Shown here one piece after another: positions 20,788-34,700 of a stretch of DNA of 64,000 nt. The stretch is from positions 5,804,701-5,868,700 of the forward strand of contig OW285195.1 of NCBI GenBank assembly GCA_935421135.1. The letters are read 5' to 3'. The DNA comes from Bugulina stolonifera. Lineage: Eukaryota > Bryozoa > Gymnolaemata > Cheilostomatida > Bugulidae. Within the stretch, counting starts at the first letter, position 1. Each line of letters starts with the position of its first letter. The translations under genes were made by a program, and so were the position numbers. The notes below the pieces were generated by a model that was not told the DNA's origin, searched no databases, and worked only from the letters and a program-made list of their open reading frames with translations.

Positions 20788-23700
20788 CTAACCTGCAGTA
20801 AAAGCCGACTCGTCATTAAATGTGTAATAATATGTAGATTTTTCCTCTAAAGTATTAAGTTTGGGTGGAAAGATGGTAATATTTTTCATTTCTCTTGATC
20901 GCTTAATTGTCTGCATCTTGACCATCCATTCTTCCAGTTCCTGATCAGAACTTTGGGCCGATATAGAAATTCTGGGTTTGCTGTTACATTTTGAGTGAAC
21001 TTGAGACAATGCCTTCCACTTTCTTATCCTAAAACTGGAGAGATGGCAAATTAATAATAGATAGACAGATTGGTAGTTATGAGGAAAAGGGTAGTGTTTC
21101 AGAAGACGATTAATTAACTGGGTCACGTTCTGTTTTACCACTTTTTTATTTACTGCAAGTAAACAGCTAAAGTAGTGCATTTCACATACATTGTACTTCA
21201 AAAAGACAGACTTGAGCAATAGTGCTTGATTTATACAAAAGAAATAAAATGCATGAACAAATTCAGCATGTGAATGCTTGGTGTGTATTAGTAGGTGTTA
21301 TCAAACCCACCAGCCTGCTATTAGAACTGTGACGGTCAGAAATAATATCATTCCCAAGACAATTATTAATATAGATCCACTATTGTCATCGTTGTCTATA
21401 AAGCAAAGTGAATATATACATTGCTTCAGAGCCAGAGAAATACATCAATCAGTTTTAAAATGCATGTACTTATTAAAAAACTAGTTTGTTGCAAAAAATT
21501 ACTCACCGTTATACATGCACATCTACCTCTAAAGGCATGAGAACAGAGAAATGCATGTTTCACAATAATTGTTTTCTACCAACAAAATACATGTACTTAA
21601 CCAACCGATGTCTATTTTCAGAAAATATTGACATCCATGTTTTATGTAACTAGCCGGTTGTGTTCTTTAGTAGATAAGCCTACTTTGTAAGATCTTTCAG
21701 TTGTTTAACATTTAAAGGAAAGAGCAATGTCAGTGTTGTACAAATGTGGGCACCTATGCCAGGAAATAGTCAATGAACTATTGATTGGTGGTGCTTAGTG
21801 GTCCTCCTGAACTTCTGAGAGAGAAGAATAGAGCATTGTGAACTTGACCAGGTGTATTGGTATTGTTCAACTAGTTACTAAAAGAGTTCAAGGTTTATAA
21901 TTTACCATATGTTTACATGTATGTATATGGAAATTAAACTCCCGCTACAAAGTGCCTTGACGTCGCTTTTCAAACTAATAATTATTGTTAGCACATTAGG
22001 TTAAAGTAAACAACATACAATATTTAGGCCAATCAGCTGATATGTGCGAAGATAAGTAGTGTTTTCCATTGATGTCTACACCAGTCCAACAGTGGAAGGT
22101 GTTCACTGTACCAGGTGGTAGGCTTCGCCACTTTACTGGGTGTGTTACATTCTGTGTGCTCTATGAAATACATGTAAATGTAACATACATCTACCATGGC
22201 AAACTAAGAACATTGCGTTGTAACAGGTATCATAAGATGAATCTACATGACAGCATATATATAATTTCTAGTACATACATGTATCTAGATTTTCACCTTT
22301 ATTGAGCTTTTTAGAAGAATATATAACAGTAATTATGATAGAACCCATTGACCTCAAATATTATAGAAGAACCAACAAAAATTAAAGTGAAACTAAGATG
22401 CTACATAGAAGAACTACTACTAAGCTATGAATTAAGATTAGGCTACATGTAATTGTATTAATAATGACCATAACAAGGTTATAATTAATATAAAAAGGAA
22501 AACTAATGAATTTCCAGGAATACCGTACATTATTGAGTACATGATTGTATTGAACATGGCTAACCAAGCTCAAAATGTGAACTACAAAATTTACTGAACT
22601 GTCAGCAGAAGGAAATTCTGATCATGCTGCTAATGATGGCTGGTTGGTCTGTTTGTGTCATTCATTAACAAGAAAGCTATAACTTATCGATGTTCATTTG
22701 CAATGGAAGGATTTTTATTAATTTGAGTCTGTAGAAGGTGGCTTACTCAGGATCTATTCCCATGGTCCAAATGCCTATTAGCTCAACGGTTACGTGTAAT
22801 GTATTTAATTTCCCACAACTTGACCCTAACATTTGTTGTCCACTTCTAGTCAGGCCACAACATTATTTTTCTGTATTTAAGTATAATTTATGTCAAAATA
22901 CAAAGAATTGGATTGACACAGATTTGGTGGCAATTTATCATAACTTGAAAATCGGCTAATAAGCGAAGTTACATTTCCAATCACAGTTATGGCAGAACAA
23001 CAATGTTTTTGTTCTCATAATTTTACTGAAAATTTTGTTTCACCTTTGGTAACTATGATGCAATATGACTAGGCGCTAAAATGGGAGATAAATCCCGATT
23101 ATACAGGCTACTCTGAATCTAGTTTCTTGAAAAGATTTGTTCTACATATTGAATTTGGCTCTACAGAACCGTTAAAATTCGAATGGATCGGTTTAAACGT
23201 TTATCTAGTCATAATAGCAGATATGTTGCCATTATGACTGGGTGTCAAAATATAGAATACGATATATCTAGATTCGACACTTTACTTTGAATCTAGATTC
23301 GGCAGTAAATTTTTTCTAAATGAATAATCAATTTGACTCTACAGAACCCGAAGTATTCTAATGGATTAGTGTAAATGTTCTTGTTTGCGTAGCTGTTGGA
23401 TGTCTTGTATTGTGTGAAAAGAGAGAACTTCAAACTCACCAGTTGGACTATCGCAGTGGGATTATCAGAGCTATTCAAGTAGACTGTGTCAAAGATATTT
23501 GTCGAAAGGTTGCCCAAATCTAGACTAATAAATATGTCCCCATCAGTCAGGTCTATGGCCATTGACTTTGGAGGACGTGGAGCTAAAATATACATTTATG
23601 TCGAGTTGAATGAGTAATAAAGATTGTATGACCAAATGTGTTGTATATTTGTGTACAGAATCATATGATAGACATCTGTGCTATTGAAGTACATGCACAT

Positions 23701-25686
23701 GTACATGTACATATACAGTACATTTGTATGTACTGTATATGTACATGTACATATACAGTACATTTGTATGTACGGTCTTTGAGTTGAGGTTAAGATGCAA
23801 CAGCACAGCATGATTGTGTTGCAACATATTTCATTCCTTCGAAAACAAACCGAACATTAGACTCAATGTTCGAGACACCCAAGTTGACATTTGAAAAGTG
23901 AACATCCCTAATTTGCATTATATAGAGCAAATTTTGCTGCCGCTTGGTACCAGCAATAGCTTTGTGTCAACAGTAACAGAGTTTGATGCAGTAGTGGAAG
24001 TATTGCAGTTTGGAGATTGCAAGCAATATTTTCTTATTCAGTTTGTGATGCTTTACTGTAAAGATTAAACTGGATCACTGGTGCACTGCTTAAACTTAAT
24101 TGTGTATGCTGTATGTATTCAGGGGTATGGCCATTTCATACTTCATGATGCTAATTATGCAAGGAATGTTATTTACATTGTACTAGTTACTATAATCCAT
24201 TATGATCCATTAAATGAATATAATGCGACGTTGCCGAATGTACCCTTATAACAGACTATTCTGTTAGTTACATTTGCACTGTTGGGGTAGAAAACACAAC
24301 TCTTCTCGTAGAACGGCAAGTGTAACACCATAGAGTGACTGGAGTAGCACAATATGTACAGTGTACAAATGTACATGAACATACAATGACCGTGTTATTT
24401 AGGTTTTTAGCACCTGCTCAAAACATTATATTTTATGGAGTTATGTTTTCTGACTCGTGCTTGCAATGTATCTACCTACCTATAAAGAAAACAAAAAAGT
24501 TGACTGCATTGTGTATTGTACGAAGGTTTACTCTATTTCAGTCTTTTATGTGAAAGGAGACTCAAAGAAAGACACTACTCCACAAACTAATAACCATTTC
24601 AAGCTTGTTAAATTTTCTTTTCCACTTCCGTTGGTCATAATTACATTTAGTTTTCCATTCTCATGACCATTTCCGAGGGGAAGGCATAGAAACAAATAAC
24701 AACTTATTCCATTCAGTAAGACATTGGTAAATTCTCACCAATGTCATACTAAATAAAAATGCAGATGGAGGCTGCTTAAAACAACCTGCAGTAATAGTCA
24801 AGTGATGCACAGAATAAATTAGCCAAAGACAATCTAATAGTGAAGCTTTTGAAACACTCACCAATTACAAAGGAGGATTCTAGTGACTGCGAATACTTTG
24901 TGATATCCTGTACAGCTGCTGCACGCAGTTTACACTTTATAAATGATCCATGTTTAAACAATCCTCGCAGACGATCTGTGAGCAACCAGCTGGCTTCAGT
25001 AACTCCATTACGGTTGACTGAAAGAAAGTGTCTACACATTAGCACCTTAACAGTAACGGAGGGGCCGTGGCCTAGTGGTTAGGGCTCTGGGCTTTCATGT
25101 GGGAGATTCTCAATTTCACTTCTCGTAAAGGTCATTATAGTTGTCCCGCGCTACTTCAGTAACTTTGGCATTGATGAAGTGCCGTCTCCACTCCGAGCTA
25201 GGAAAAATACAGACCTTTTTATTAGATCACTGCTCATTTCTGCTGTATCAGGGATCGACAAAGGTTGGGAGTAGTATAGTCAGTGCACTTCTAGACAGAC
25301 ACGCACTCATTGACCCCTGTTTTCAACCAATCACAAGCCGGTATTTCCGATTTCAACCAATCACAGAAGAGCACAAAAATTTTGCACACGACCTTGCCAA
25401 GGTCACCCCAAAATCCCCCCTTCTGATTGGTCGAAAAAACATTTGCACACTTGACCCCGAACCCGGCCACGACCCCTTCCCTCCCTCCTTCCCACCCTCC
25501 TCCCCTCCACCTCCCCCACCTCCCACTCCTCCCCCACTCCCCGCCACCGCCCTCGTCCCGTCCGCACCACCGCCACCGCCGCCACCACCGCCGCCGCCAC
25601 CACCGCCCTCACCACCGCCACCGCTGCCGCCACCACCGCCCTCACCACCGCCGCCGCCACCGCCGCCACCACCGCCACCACCGCCA

Positions 25687-25721
<35 letters not shown>

Positions 25722-28700
25722 GCCGCCACCACCGCCGCCGCCATCACCGTCATCACCGCCACTCCTCCTCCACCGCCGCCCACCCTCCCCCCCCCCCCCC
25801 CCCGCAACCTCCACTCACCCGAACGACCGATCGTTTGAGGCGGTCAAGCCGCGTCCGCCCACGTTGCGTGCGGCGCCGACCGTACACGTGGAGGCGACGC
25901 CGGTGCCCCGTATCCACCGGGCCAAGCGACTAGGCAGCGGCCCGCCGCTTCTCCTGCGCCCTCCACTCGAAAAGCTTGTGATCTAAACGAGCGAATTCGG
26001 CTGCGCTTCGCCTATAGCTCTCATCAGCGATAAGAAGAAGTACTACGGAAGGCTTGGTTTATGATGTGCATTGCATTGTTAATAAAGAAATGTGTAAAGT
26101 CTTGGCTATAAATACACTGATGGGAAGAAGGGTTGGTTCTATGATATACATTGTATTGACAATAAAGAAACGTGTGCATGTGTTTAGTCAGCATATATAA
26201 TACATTAAATAAACTTTCCACAATGGTGACAATAGAATGAATAAAAGATTGTGTACACGTGTTAAAACACAATTGAAAGAATGAAAGACACATATTTAAA
26301 AGAGTATGTCATATCTATTATTAGCAAGAAAGTCTGTGTGCATGTGTTAAGACAGTGTATATTATAAATTAGATAAACTTTTCACAATAGTAGCAATAGA
26401 ATAAATAAAAGGTTGTGTGCATGTGTTAAGTCAGCATTATGTAATATATTAAATAAACTTTTCACAATAGTAGCAATAGAATAAATAAAAGAGGAGTTTA
26501 GGTACTTATTACTCATCTTCATCAGAAGTCGTAGGAGCTATAATGTTTACGACTTCGGTCTCAGCATACTCTAATTGATATGCTCCAGCTCCAAACTCTT
26601 GACACAGTCTTACCTACAAGATGATTTTAGTTTTTTACTCAGACGAATATCACTCAAGGTGGACAAAGCAAGAAATTTATACTTCTTTATGTTGTTGGTC
26701 CCTTACCATATCTGCTGATTTGTAGAGGTGAGCTAGTTGTTGAGGGGTTTCACTTTTGTAGTTACGAACTTCAGAATCAGCTCCCAATCTTAGACATGTA
26801 TGTAGACATTCGTAGTCTTCATTCTCTATGGCAATGAGAGATGGGGCGTATCCATCTCCCATTCGCTATAATATCAAACAAGAGAATAGAATTAAACTCC
26901 CCATCTAACTTATCAATTCGATCTACTCTACTTTTATTCCACTGTAATGTATTCACTTACCCTCATATCTAAGTCAGCCCGAGTATTTTTTTTAGTACCT
27001 TTAGTGCCTCTCTATGCTTGCTGCTATGCGCTGTTTCAACAATGAGGTGGACTACACTCCTTCCATCATGATTGTAGCTCTGTACATTGTCTTGGGGAAG
27101 TGATTTGTAAGGAACTCTGAAGTATGGATGCTTTACTTCTGCTCTGGTCAAACTTGTGGTTAGAGCATGAATAACCTTAGCTCTACCCAGAGGTGCAGCA
27201 ATGTGAAGGGGGGTGTCACCTTCCAAATAAACATTAGCAATATAGATAAGTACCGAATTGTTACAAGTTTTGCAACACTTTATTTTTTAACAAGCAATGC
27301 ATGCAAACATTGGTGCTATAAAACACTAACCCCAAGCATCGGCTATTGCTCCATCCGCTCCCCTTGTGATGATGAGGCGAATTAGTGAATCCGAACAATA
27401 AGACTGTACAGTTAGGTGAAGTAACGTCTGCCGATTCGCATTCTTTGTATTCAGTTGTTTGTGACTCCTCGCAACAAATACCGCGAGTGCAACGGCTCTC
27501 TCATCTCTATCTCGGGCTGCTTCTAGTACCTCACTACATCATTTAGCATGATATTTGTTTTTCACATAGTTGAGAGGTAGTTATATGGGAAATTTGTCTA
27601 TCATATTTTATTTTGATCATAAAAGACAATACGAAACAAAAAAAAAATAGTTGGAAGTATGTATAACTTACAACTCTTCATCCTTTCCATCTTGCTCCCA
27701 AAAGATAGAACGAATTTCTTCTAGTAACTGTGTGCTAAGCTTATTACGAATATCGGTTAAAGGATCCCATTTCTGCCAGTCTAGAGGTAAGCTTTTTTGG
27801 AGAAAGAGCTCAGACACCCCCTCAAATAAGTATTTATTCTCATACTTGCTTTGTTCTGTACATCTTTCCACTGTTACCTTCATCAGCTCTTGGTTTATAG
27901 GAGTCATTAGCTTGTTGCTATACTCGCTTGATCCATATCCACTTTCCATGCTATTTGTGTGCTAACCTTCTTTAATTTCTATTAAGAACAGACTGGAGCT
28001 AGAAAGAGTTAACTAAACTACTGTTTCCACCTCTCTTTATATAGTGAATAAAAAGATACAAATAAAGCTGATTGGCTAACAGCATATACATTGGAGCGCA
28101 TTGGAAACACATCAGAGTGCATCGAATCACATCGGGAAAGATCGAAAACACATAGGGAAACATCGAAACACATCGGGAAAGGTCGAAAACACATCGGGGG
28201 AGGTCGAAAACACATCGGGACACATCGAATCACATCGGGGGAGGTCGAAAACACATCGGGACACATCGAATCACATCGGGGGAGGTCGAAAACACATCGG
28301 GACACATCGAATCACATCGGGGGAGGTCGAAAACACATCGGGTCACATCGAATCACATCGGGGGAGGTCGAAAACACATCGAATCACATCGGGGGAGGTC
28401 GAAAACACATCGGGGGAGGTCGAAAACACATCGAATCACATCGGGGGAGGTCGAAAACACATCGGGGGAGGTCGAAAACACATCGGGGGAGGTTGAAAAC
28501 ACATCGGGACACATCGAATCACATCGGGGGAGGTCGAAAACACATCGGGACACATCGAATCACATCGGGGGAGGTCGAAAACACATCGGGACACATCGGG
28601 GGAGGTCGAAAACACATCGAATCACATCGGGGGAGGCCGAAAACACATCGAATCACATCGGGGGAGGTCGAAAACACATCGAATCACATCGGGGGAGGTC

Positions 28701-31700
28701 GAAAACACATCGAATCACATCGGGGAGGTCGAAAACACATCGGGGGAGGTCGAAAACACATCGGGACACATCAAATCACATCGGGGGAGGGCGGAAACAC
28801 ATCGAATCACATCGGGGGAGGTCGAAAACACATCGAATCACATCGGGGGAGGTCGAAAACACATCGAATCACATCGGGGGAGGTCGAAAACACATCGAAT
28901 CACATCGGGGGAGGTCGAAAACACATCGAATCACATCGGGGGAGGTCGAAAACACATCGAATCACATCGGGGGAGGTCGAAAACACATCGAATCACATCG
29001 GGGGAGGTCGAAAACACATCGAATCACATCGGGGGAGGTCGAAAACACATCGGGGGAGGTCGAAAACACATCAGGACACATCGAATCACATCGGGGGAGG
29101 TCGAAAACACATCGAATCACATCGGGGGAGGTCGAAAACACATCGAATCACATCGGGGGAGGTCGAAAACACATCGAATCACATCGGGGGAGGTCGAAAA
29201 CACATCGGGACACATCGAATCACATCGGGGGAGGTCAAAAACACATCGGGTTACATCGGGTTACATCGGGGAAGGTCGAAAACACATCGAGACACATCGA
29301 ATCACATCGGGGGAGGTCGAAAACACATCGGGGGAGGTAAAAAACACATCGGGTTACATCGGGTTACATCGGGTTACATCGGGTTACATCGGGTCACATC
29401 GGGGAAGGTCGAAAACACATCGGGACACATCGAATCACATCGGGGGAGGTCGAAAACACATCGAGACACATCGAATCACATCGGGGGAGGTCGAAAACAC
29501 ATCGGGGGAGGTCGAAAACACATCGGGTTACATCGGGTTACATCGGGTTACATCGGGTTACATCGGGTTACATCGGGTTACATCGGGTTACATCGAATCA
29601 CATCGGGATGCAATAAATCAGACTAAAAAAAGGCAAATCACTTCTGATTGGACAGAGATTTCCATAAAAGCAAGCGTGAGAGAGGATTTTTATCATTACC
29701 ACTCAACCACCTAGTAAAGACTTGCAACTCTGTGGATATTTACTAATTTCTCTGAATAAACATCACTCAACAATTAATATGGTGAGTAAACTTATTTTAA
29801 TATGTATTTTAGTATGAATTTACTCATTTGAGTTAACATTGGGACTCATTCTATTTTAGTAGTGATATAATACTCCCTCGGTATGACCAGAGCTTAGAAA
29901 CTTTGTAAGCTTATGTATTAAACTGTTTTGATTCTCAACATGAGAGCAAGTATGTAGAGATCTGATCTGTCTATACTACAATTTGTGTGACCGGAGCTTA
30001 GAAGCTTTATATGTGGTGAGATTTATTTTCAATATGAGTAGTTATACCACTAGTAGTGTAATAAGTATCAAAACAGTTTATTACCACTTGTACTGGCTAT
30101 ACTAGTACATCCTAGCTATTTTAATATGTATTTTAATATGAACTTACTCATTTGAGTTAACATTGGGGCTAATTATATTTTAGTAGTGGTATAATTCTCC
30201 TTTGGTATGTCCAGGGCTTAAAAACTTTGTAAGCTTATATATTAAACTGTTTTGATTCTCAACATGAGAGCATGTGTGTAGAGATCTGCTCTGTCTATAC
30301 TACAATCAGTGTGACCAGAGCTTAGAAACTTTATTATAAGTGGTTATACCACTGTAGTGTTTCTTTCTTTAGTAACTATGTTGCATTAGTAGTTCCATCT
30401 ACTTGACTCATGCTTTGGTATATGTTTATTACTCTACATATACTTACAGGCTTCTACATCTAAATATCAAAGAAAGAAATATATAAGAAAAATTAAAACA
30501 TCAAAAAAAGGTATGAAGTATATGATTACGTACGATTCGGAAGACAGAAGACGAATCTCGAGGAAAAGAATCCCATCTCCAGAAATGGTTAGTCTATTAT
30601 CTTATTTGTTCACACATGCATTACACCTTCAATCCACTATGGTGTTGGGTTTCTAAGATGTCAAAGGAGATTACTGACATTTCTTCAGAAGTACATGTTA
30701 GTTACACATAATGATGATGTACTTTTTTATACTATAAGCCAGTGTTCGAAGTGGAACAAATGAGGTGGGTACACGGTACCTACCTGCAATCTTAGGACCT
30801 TTCCTAAAGGGTGCATTGGTCACTCAGAAGCTGCAGATCATAATTAGAAGTTGTTCTCCCATTTCAGCAAGACAAAACAAGGGAGGACAATTTCTAATTA
30901 TGGTTGATAGCAAATGAGTAACCTCTTTACACAGAGTACATGGTACCAATGTAGACCATTCCTTATATTTTAAACTACTGAGTGTGCTTTGTGTCCTTCA
31001 ATTTTGTATTACTGCTGCATTGATTGTAAGAATGAATAGATCTACATTATTTAAACCACGACAACTCCCCTTATCTTTCTTTCACTGCAATAAAAGTACA
31101 TGTACTCAAAGAGATAACAACTTCTTTATTTATTACAAAATGCTGAACTACAACATTTTACAGTTGTATATTTTGTCAAAAGTATATAAACACAAACAAC
31201 AACAGCATGTAACTGCAACTGTATGAAAACTATGGTTATTCAACAAAACAGCTATGACATTGACATCAACATTAGAGAAGGGAAGGAGTTGAAGTTTATC
31301 AAAAAAATTATAATGAACAAAAGTATTATACAATAAATCACATGTATTTCCCTTGTCACAACCTACCTGTAGACTTTAATATATAACACCAGTAATGTTA
31401 TTTGAACAACAGCTATAAGGAAAAGGTTGAAGCCTATAAAACATACATACCTGTGTAAAGGAGTTTCACCAATTTATCTAGGATATATACATGTACTACT
31501 CACTGGGTTTTCTCTAATATTATTATAATTTTATTAATTTAAGGAATTTATCTGTGGGAGCTGTCAAGTCTTGCATCAAATCCATGAAAACACCAGGCCC
31601 TGACTGGGGTTTGAACCAATGGTCTCTACAGTGCCTAATCACCTAGAAAAGTGAACAGAAGACATTGCCACAACACCAGTACAGCAATGTTAGAAAAAGA

Positions 31701-34700
31701 CAGCTTCACCAGCGAGCAGTAGATATGAAAAATATAAATTAGGGTATCATTTCTGCAAAATTAAATTCCTCACCAGCTTCCTTTGGATCACTAAACACTG
31801 TATTCCAAGTATCCTCACCACTTGTGACAACATCTTCCAAAAATGCTAAATGTTTTATAAATTGGCAGCACTAGTAAAAACTGGCCTCAAAGTTAAATCC
31901 ATGGCCGAATATAACCTTAGCAAGAAACATCAAATCATACTGACAGTAAATTCAATGTAAACTAAAAATATAGTATTGCCTAAAAAGACTATTCAGCTAC
32001 CTAAAATACTCGACAAACTATCATGCATGTAGGTTACTAGGCAGCATTCAAGTACACTAATAGACAGCATGCAAGTACACTAATATGCAGCATGCAAGTA
32101 CACTAATAGGCAGCATACAACTTCATTACCTGTGGTCTTTTGTGGACTTCTGAAAGCAATGAATCACCTCAATACAACAAAAATAGAGAATACAAACAAA
32201 ACGATTACTTTAATTGCAGTCAACCAGTGAAACCAAGCTCAATCCAAATACATAGTTTCTACTAGTACCATCTAGACTAAACAGTGACAGGATTCTTCTT
32301 AGCTCTCTGTGAATTTCAATTTGTCATAACCTCACTCTTTGCCTCACTTACTAAACTTGGAAGTAGTTTGCAATAGTAGAGCAATACCTACAACTGTTGA
32401 AATTCAATACTTATACTATGTGCAAAAACAAATAGTATTCCTACCTATTCTAGAATAAAAACATCAACGTTAGATTAAAATATTTTATATAAAACAATAC
32501 AACAATTGCTATATTATTTACATTAAATATTCGATACAATAATGATAATTAAATATAAATTAATTATCTAATTCCCTGTTCTATTAAAAACGATTTATTT
32601 CTATTCTATATTTTAATTTTTATTTATTGAATATCGACTCTTGTTCTTGTGACAATCCAGAAAGCAATATATTTATTTATACTTGATGTAGGCGTATTGC
32701 TACAACAATTATTATCAAAATAATTTATTTCATATAAAAATTAATAAAAATATAAATAATTATGGTTATCATTATGATATGATTACCATTTGATTATCTA
32801 ATTCTATTGATTCACTTCTAATTCTATTATTTATAATAATCACTATAATAAATAATTATTTATTTTTTTTATATAATTAATATAATGTTTGATTTATTAT
32901 TTATATGCTATATTATTGAATGCAGATTCTTTCTCTAGTGATAATCTAACAAATAGGAATATTTATGTTATTGTTATATACAACATCATGGATGATCATA
33001 TATGATATTAAATTAACACTTATTTTTAATTTTTGTATTTTATATTTTATTAGCAAAGTAAGAAAAATACAACTATATCCGATATTTATTCACTCAGTCA
33101 AACGTCAAATTCCAATAGAGTACAACAATTAACTTTTGAGATTTAGGTTTAGAGCTAAAAAAAACTTTTAGATTCAACTGTTTGGCCACTGTCCTTATCA
33201 AAAAGTTTTCATGGCTCTGCAAACGCATTCGAAAAACTGAAAATACTAAAGAAAGTGGAACCCATATTCAAGTCCTATGAAACCATTAACACAATGACTA
33301 ACTTTGTCAGTAAAGCAGAAGGATTTATTTGTGTGCATGTTGCTGGTCCAAGCTACTATAAACTTACTTTGACATTTCGGGATTGACTTAACACGCTATT
33401 ATCAATCAAACGATCGCTAGATTAGAGGGAAATTTTACGATCAGCAGTCACTCAGCAACCAGTAAACCTATTTCGATTGCGAAAACTGCCGTGTCTTCAG
33501 CAAAACTAGTCAATTACCATGAGGGTACACGCCTGCTGAGAGTGTACCCACCAAAATTGAGGTGGGTACACGCCGTATACTCCCGTATAACCACAATTCG
33601 AACACTGCTATAAGCCTCTTACCATGTCTAGAATGTCAAAAGAGACTACTTCCTTTTTAAAACCAGATGTTAATTAGCCATAGTATGATTTTCTCTAATT
33701 CTATAAGTCTCTTACCATGTCTAAGATGTTAAAGATTAGTGATATTTTTATTATAAGTGTTGCACTTTCTTTCTTATGTATTATTTTTATCAATAGGACA
33801 CTTTTTTTTTCTTTTCTTATGTGAAAAAATATAACATAAATTACAACTGGTTTTCTTATGTTAATGATGTATTTCTCTTTATGTGAGTAAATAGACAGGC
33901 TTTAGTAGACTTGCTTAGTACTTAGAGTGCTAGTTTTTTCATCAAATTCTTCAAAAACCATATATTACAAATAACTATGTTAATGTAGTTTGTTAATTAG
34001 TCTCTGCACATTTTATTTACATTATAGAATGAAAAAGAAACAGAACTAGGGGAAGAAGAAATTGCATTATTTGAAGAATGTGGGGGAGTAGATGGGTTCG
34101 AGATAGGTAAGAATGATCTAGTATCTATTTGTATATTTAGCAGAGATGCCAGACTCGAGTTAAAGACTCTCACTCGAGTTAATTCAAGCAACATTTTATG
34201 GCTTATTATAAAGACTTGTAGCTTGAATATACAGCTGTCAAAAACTTGTAACTTGAATTGTAATTAAATTATGGCTATGATCAAAGACTCTTAAGTCACA
34301 CATCATTAAGTTGAAATATTCAATAACTCGAGTTTTCATTGGGCAGCTGTGAATTGTAATGACCACAGTTATAACCACCAACCACAACCACAATTATAAC
34401 ACATTTTACACTAAAACTGAGACATTTTGCTTTGAAATTTGATTTTCTAACACCATTTCCTAACAAAATTTCACCATAAGCTAAACAATAACTCAATAAC
34501 TCTATAAAAAGAATTGAATTGAAACTTGCTTGTAGTTAACTTGGATAACTTGACAAAAACTTGAGTTTCTGGGGACATGTAAATATTTAACTTGTAACTT
34601 GAAAATTTTGATCTGTCACTGAAAGAATTGACTTGTAACTTGAAGAGTCACAACTAACAGTTGGCCATGAAAACTTGAGTTTCCAAAATAAAACTTGCAC

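Noticed and set aside
25141..25986. Long proline-rich ORF (and glycine-, alanine-rich frames on both strands, also at 37096-37714)
   Set aside because: The frames come from the (CCG/CCA)n simple repeat in the inverted repeats, are open in several frames and strands at once, and show no protein domain.
29341..29590. GGGTTA repeats as telomere remnant
   Set aside because: The period is ten bases (GGGTTACATC) and is derived from the neighbouring minisatellite modules.
28083..29612. CRISPR-like array
   Set aside because: Units are near-identical without unique spacers, and the genome is animal.
28091..29626. 511-codon ORF of HIGGGRKHIESHRGRSKTH-type repeats
   Set aside because: It follows from stop-free repeat modules, has no ATG start, and lies between two promoters. 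A minisatellite explains it fully.
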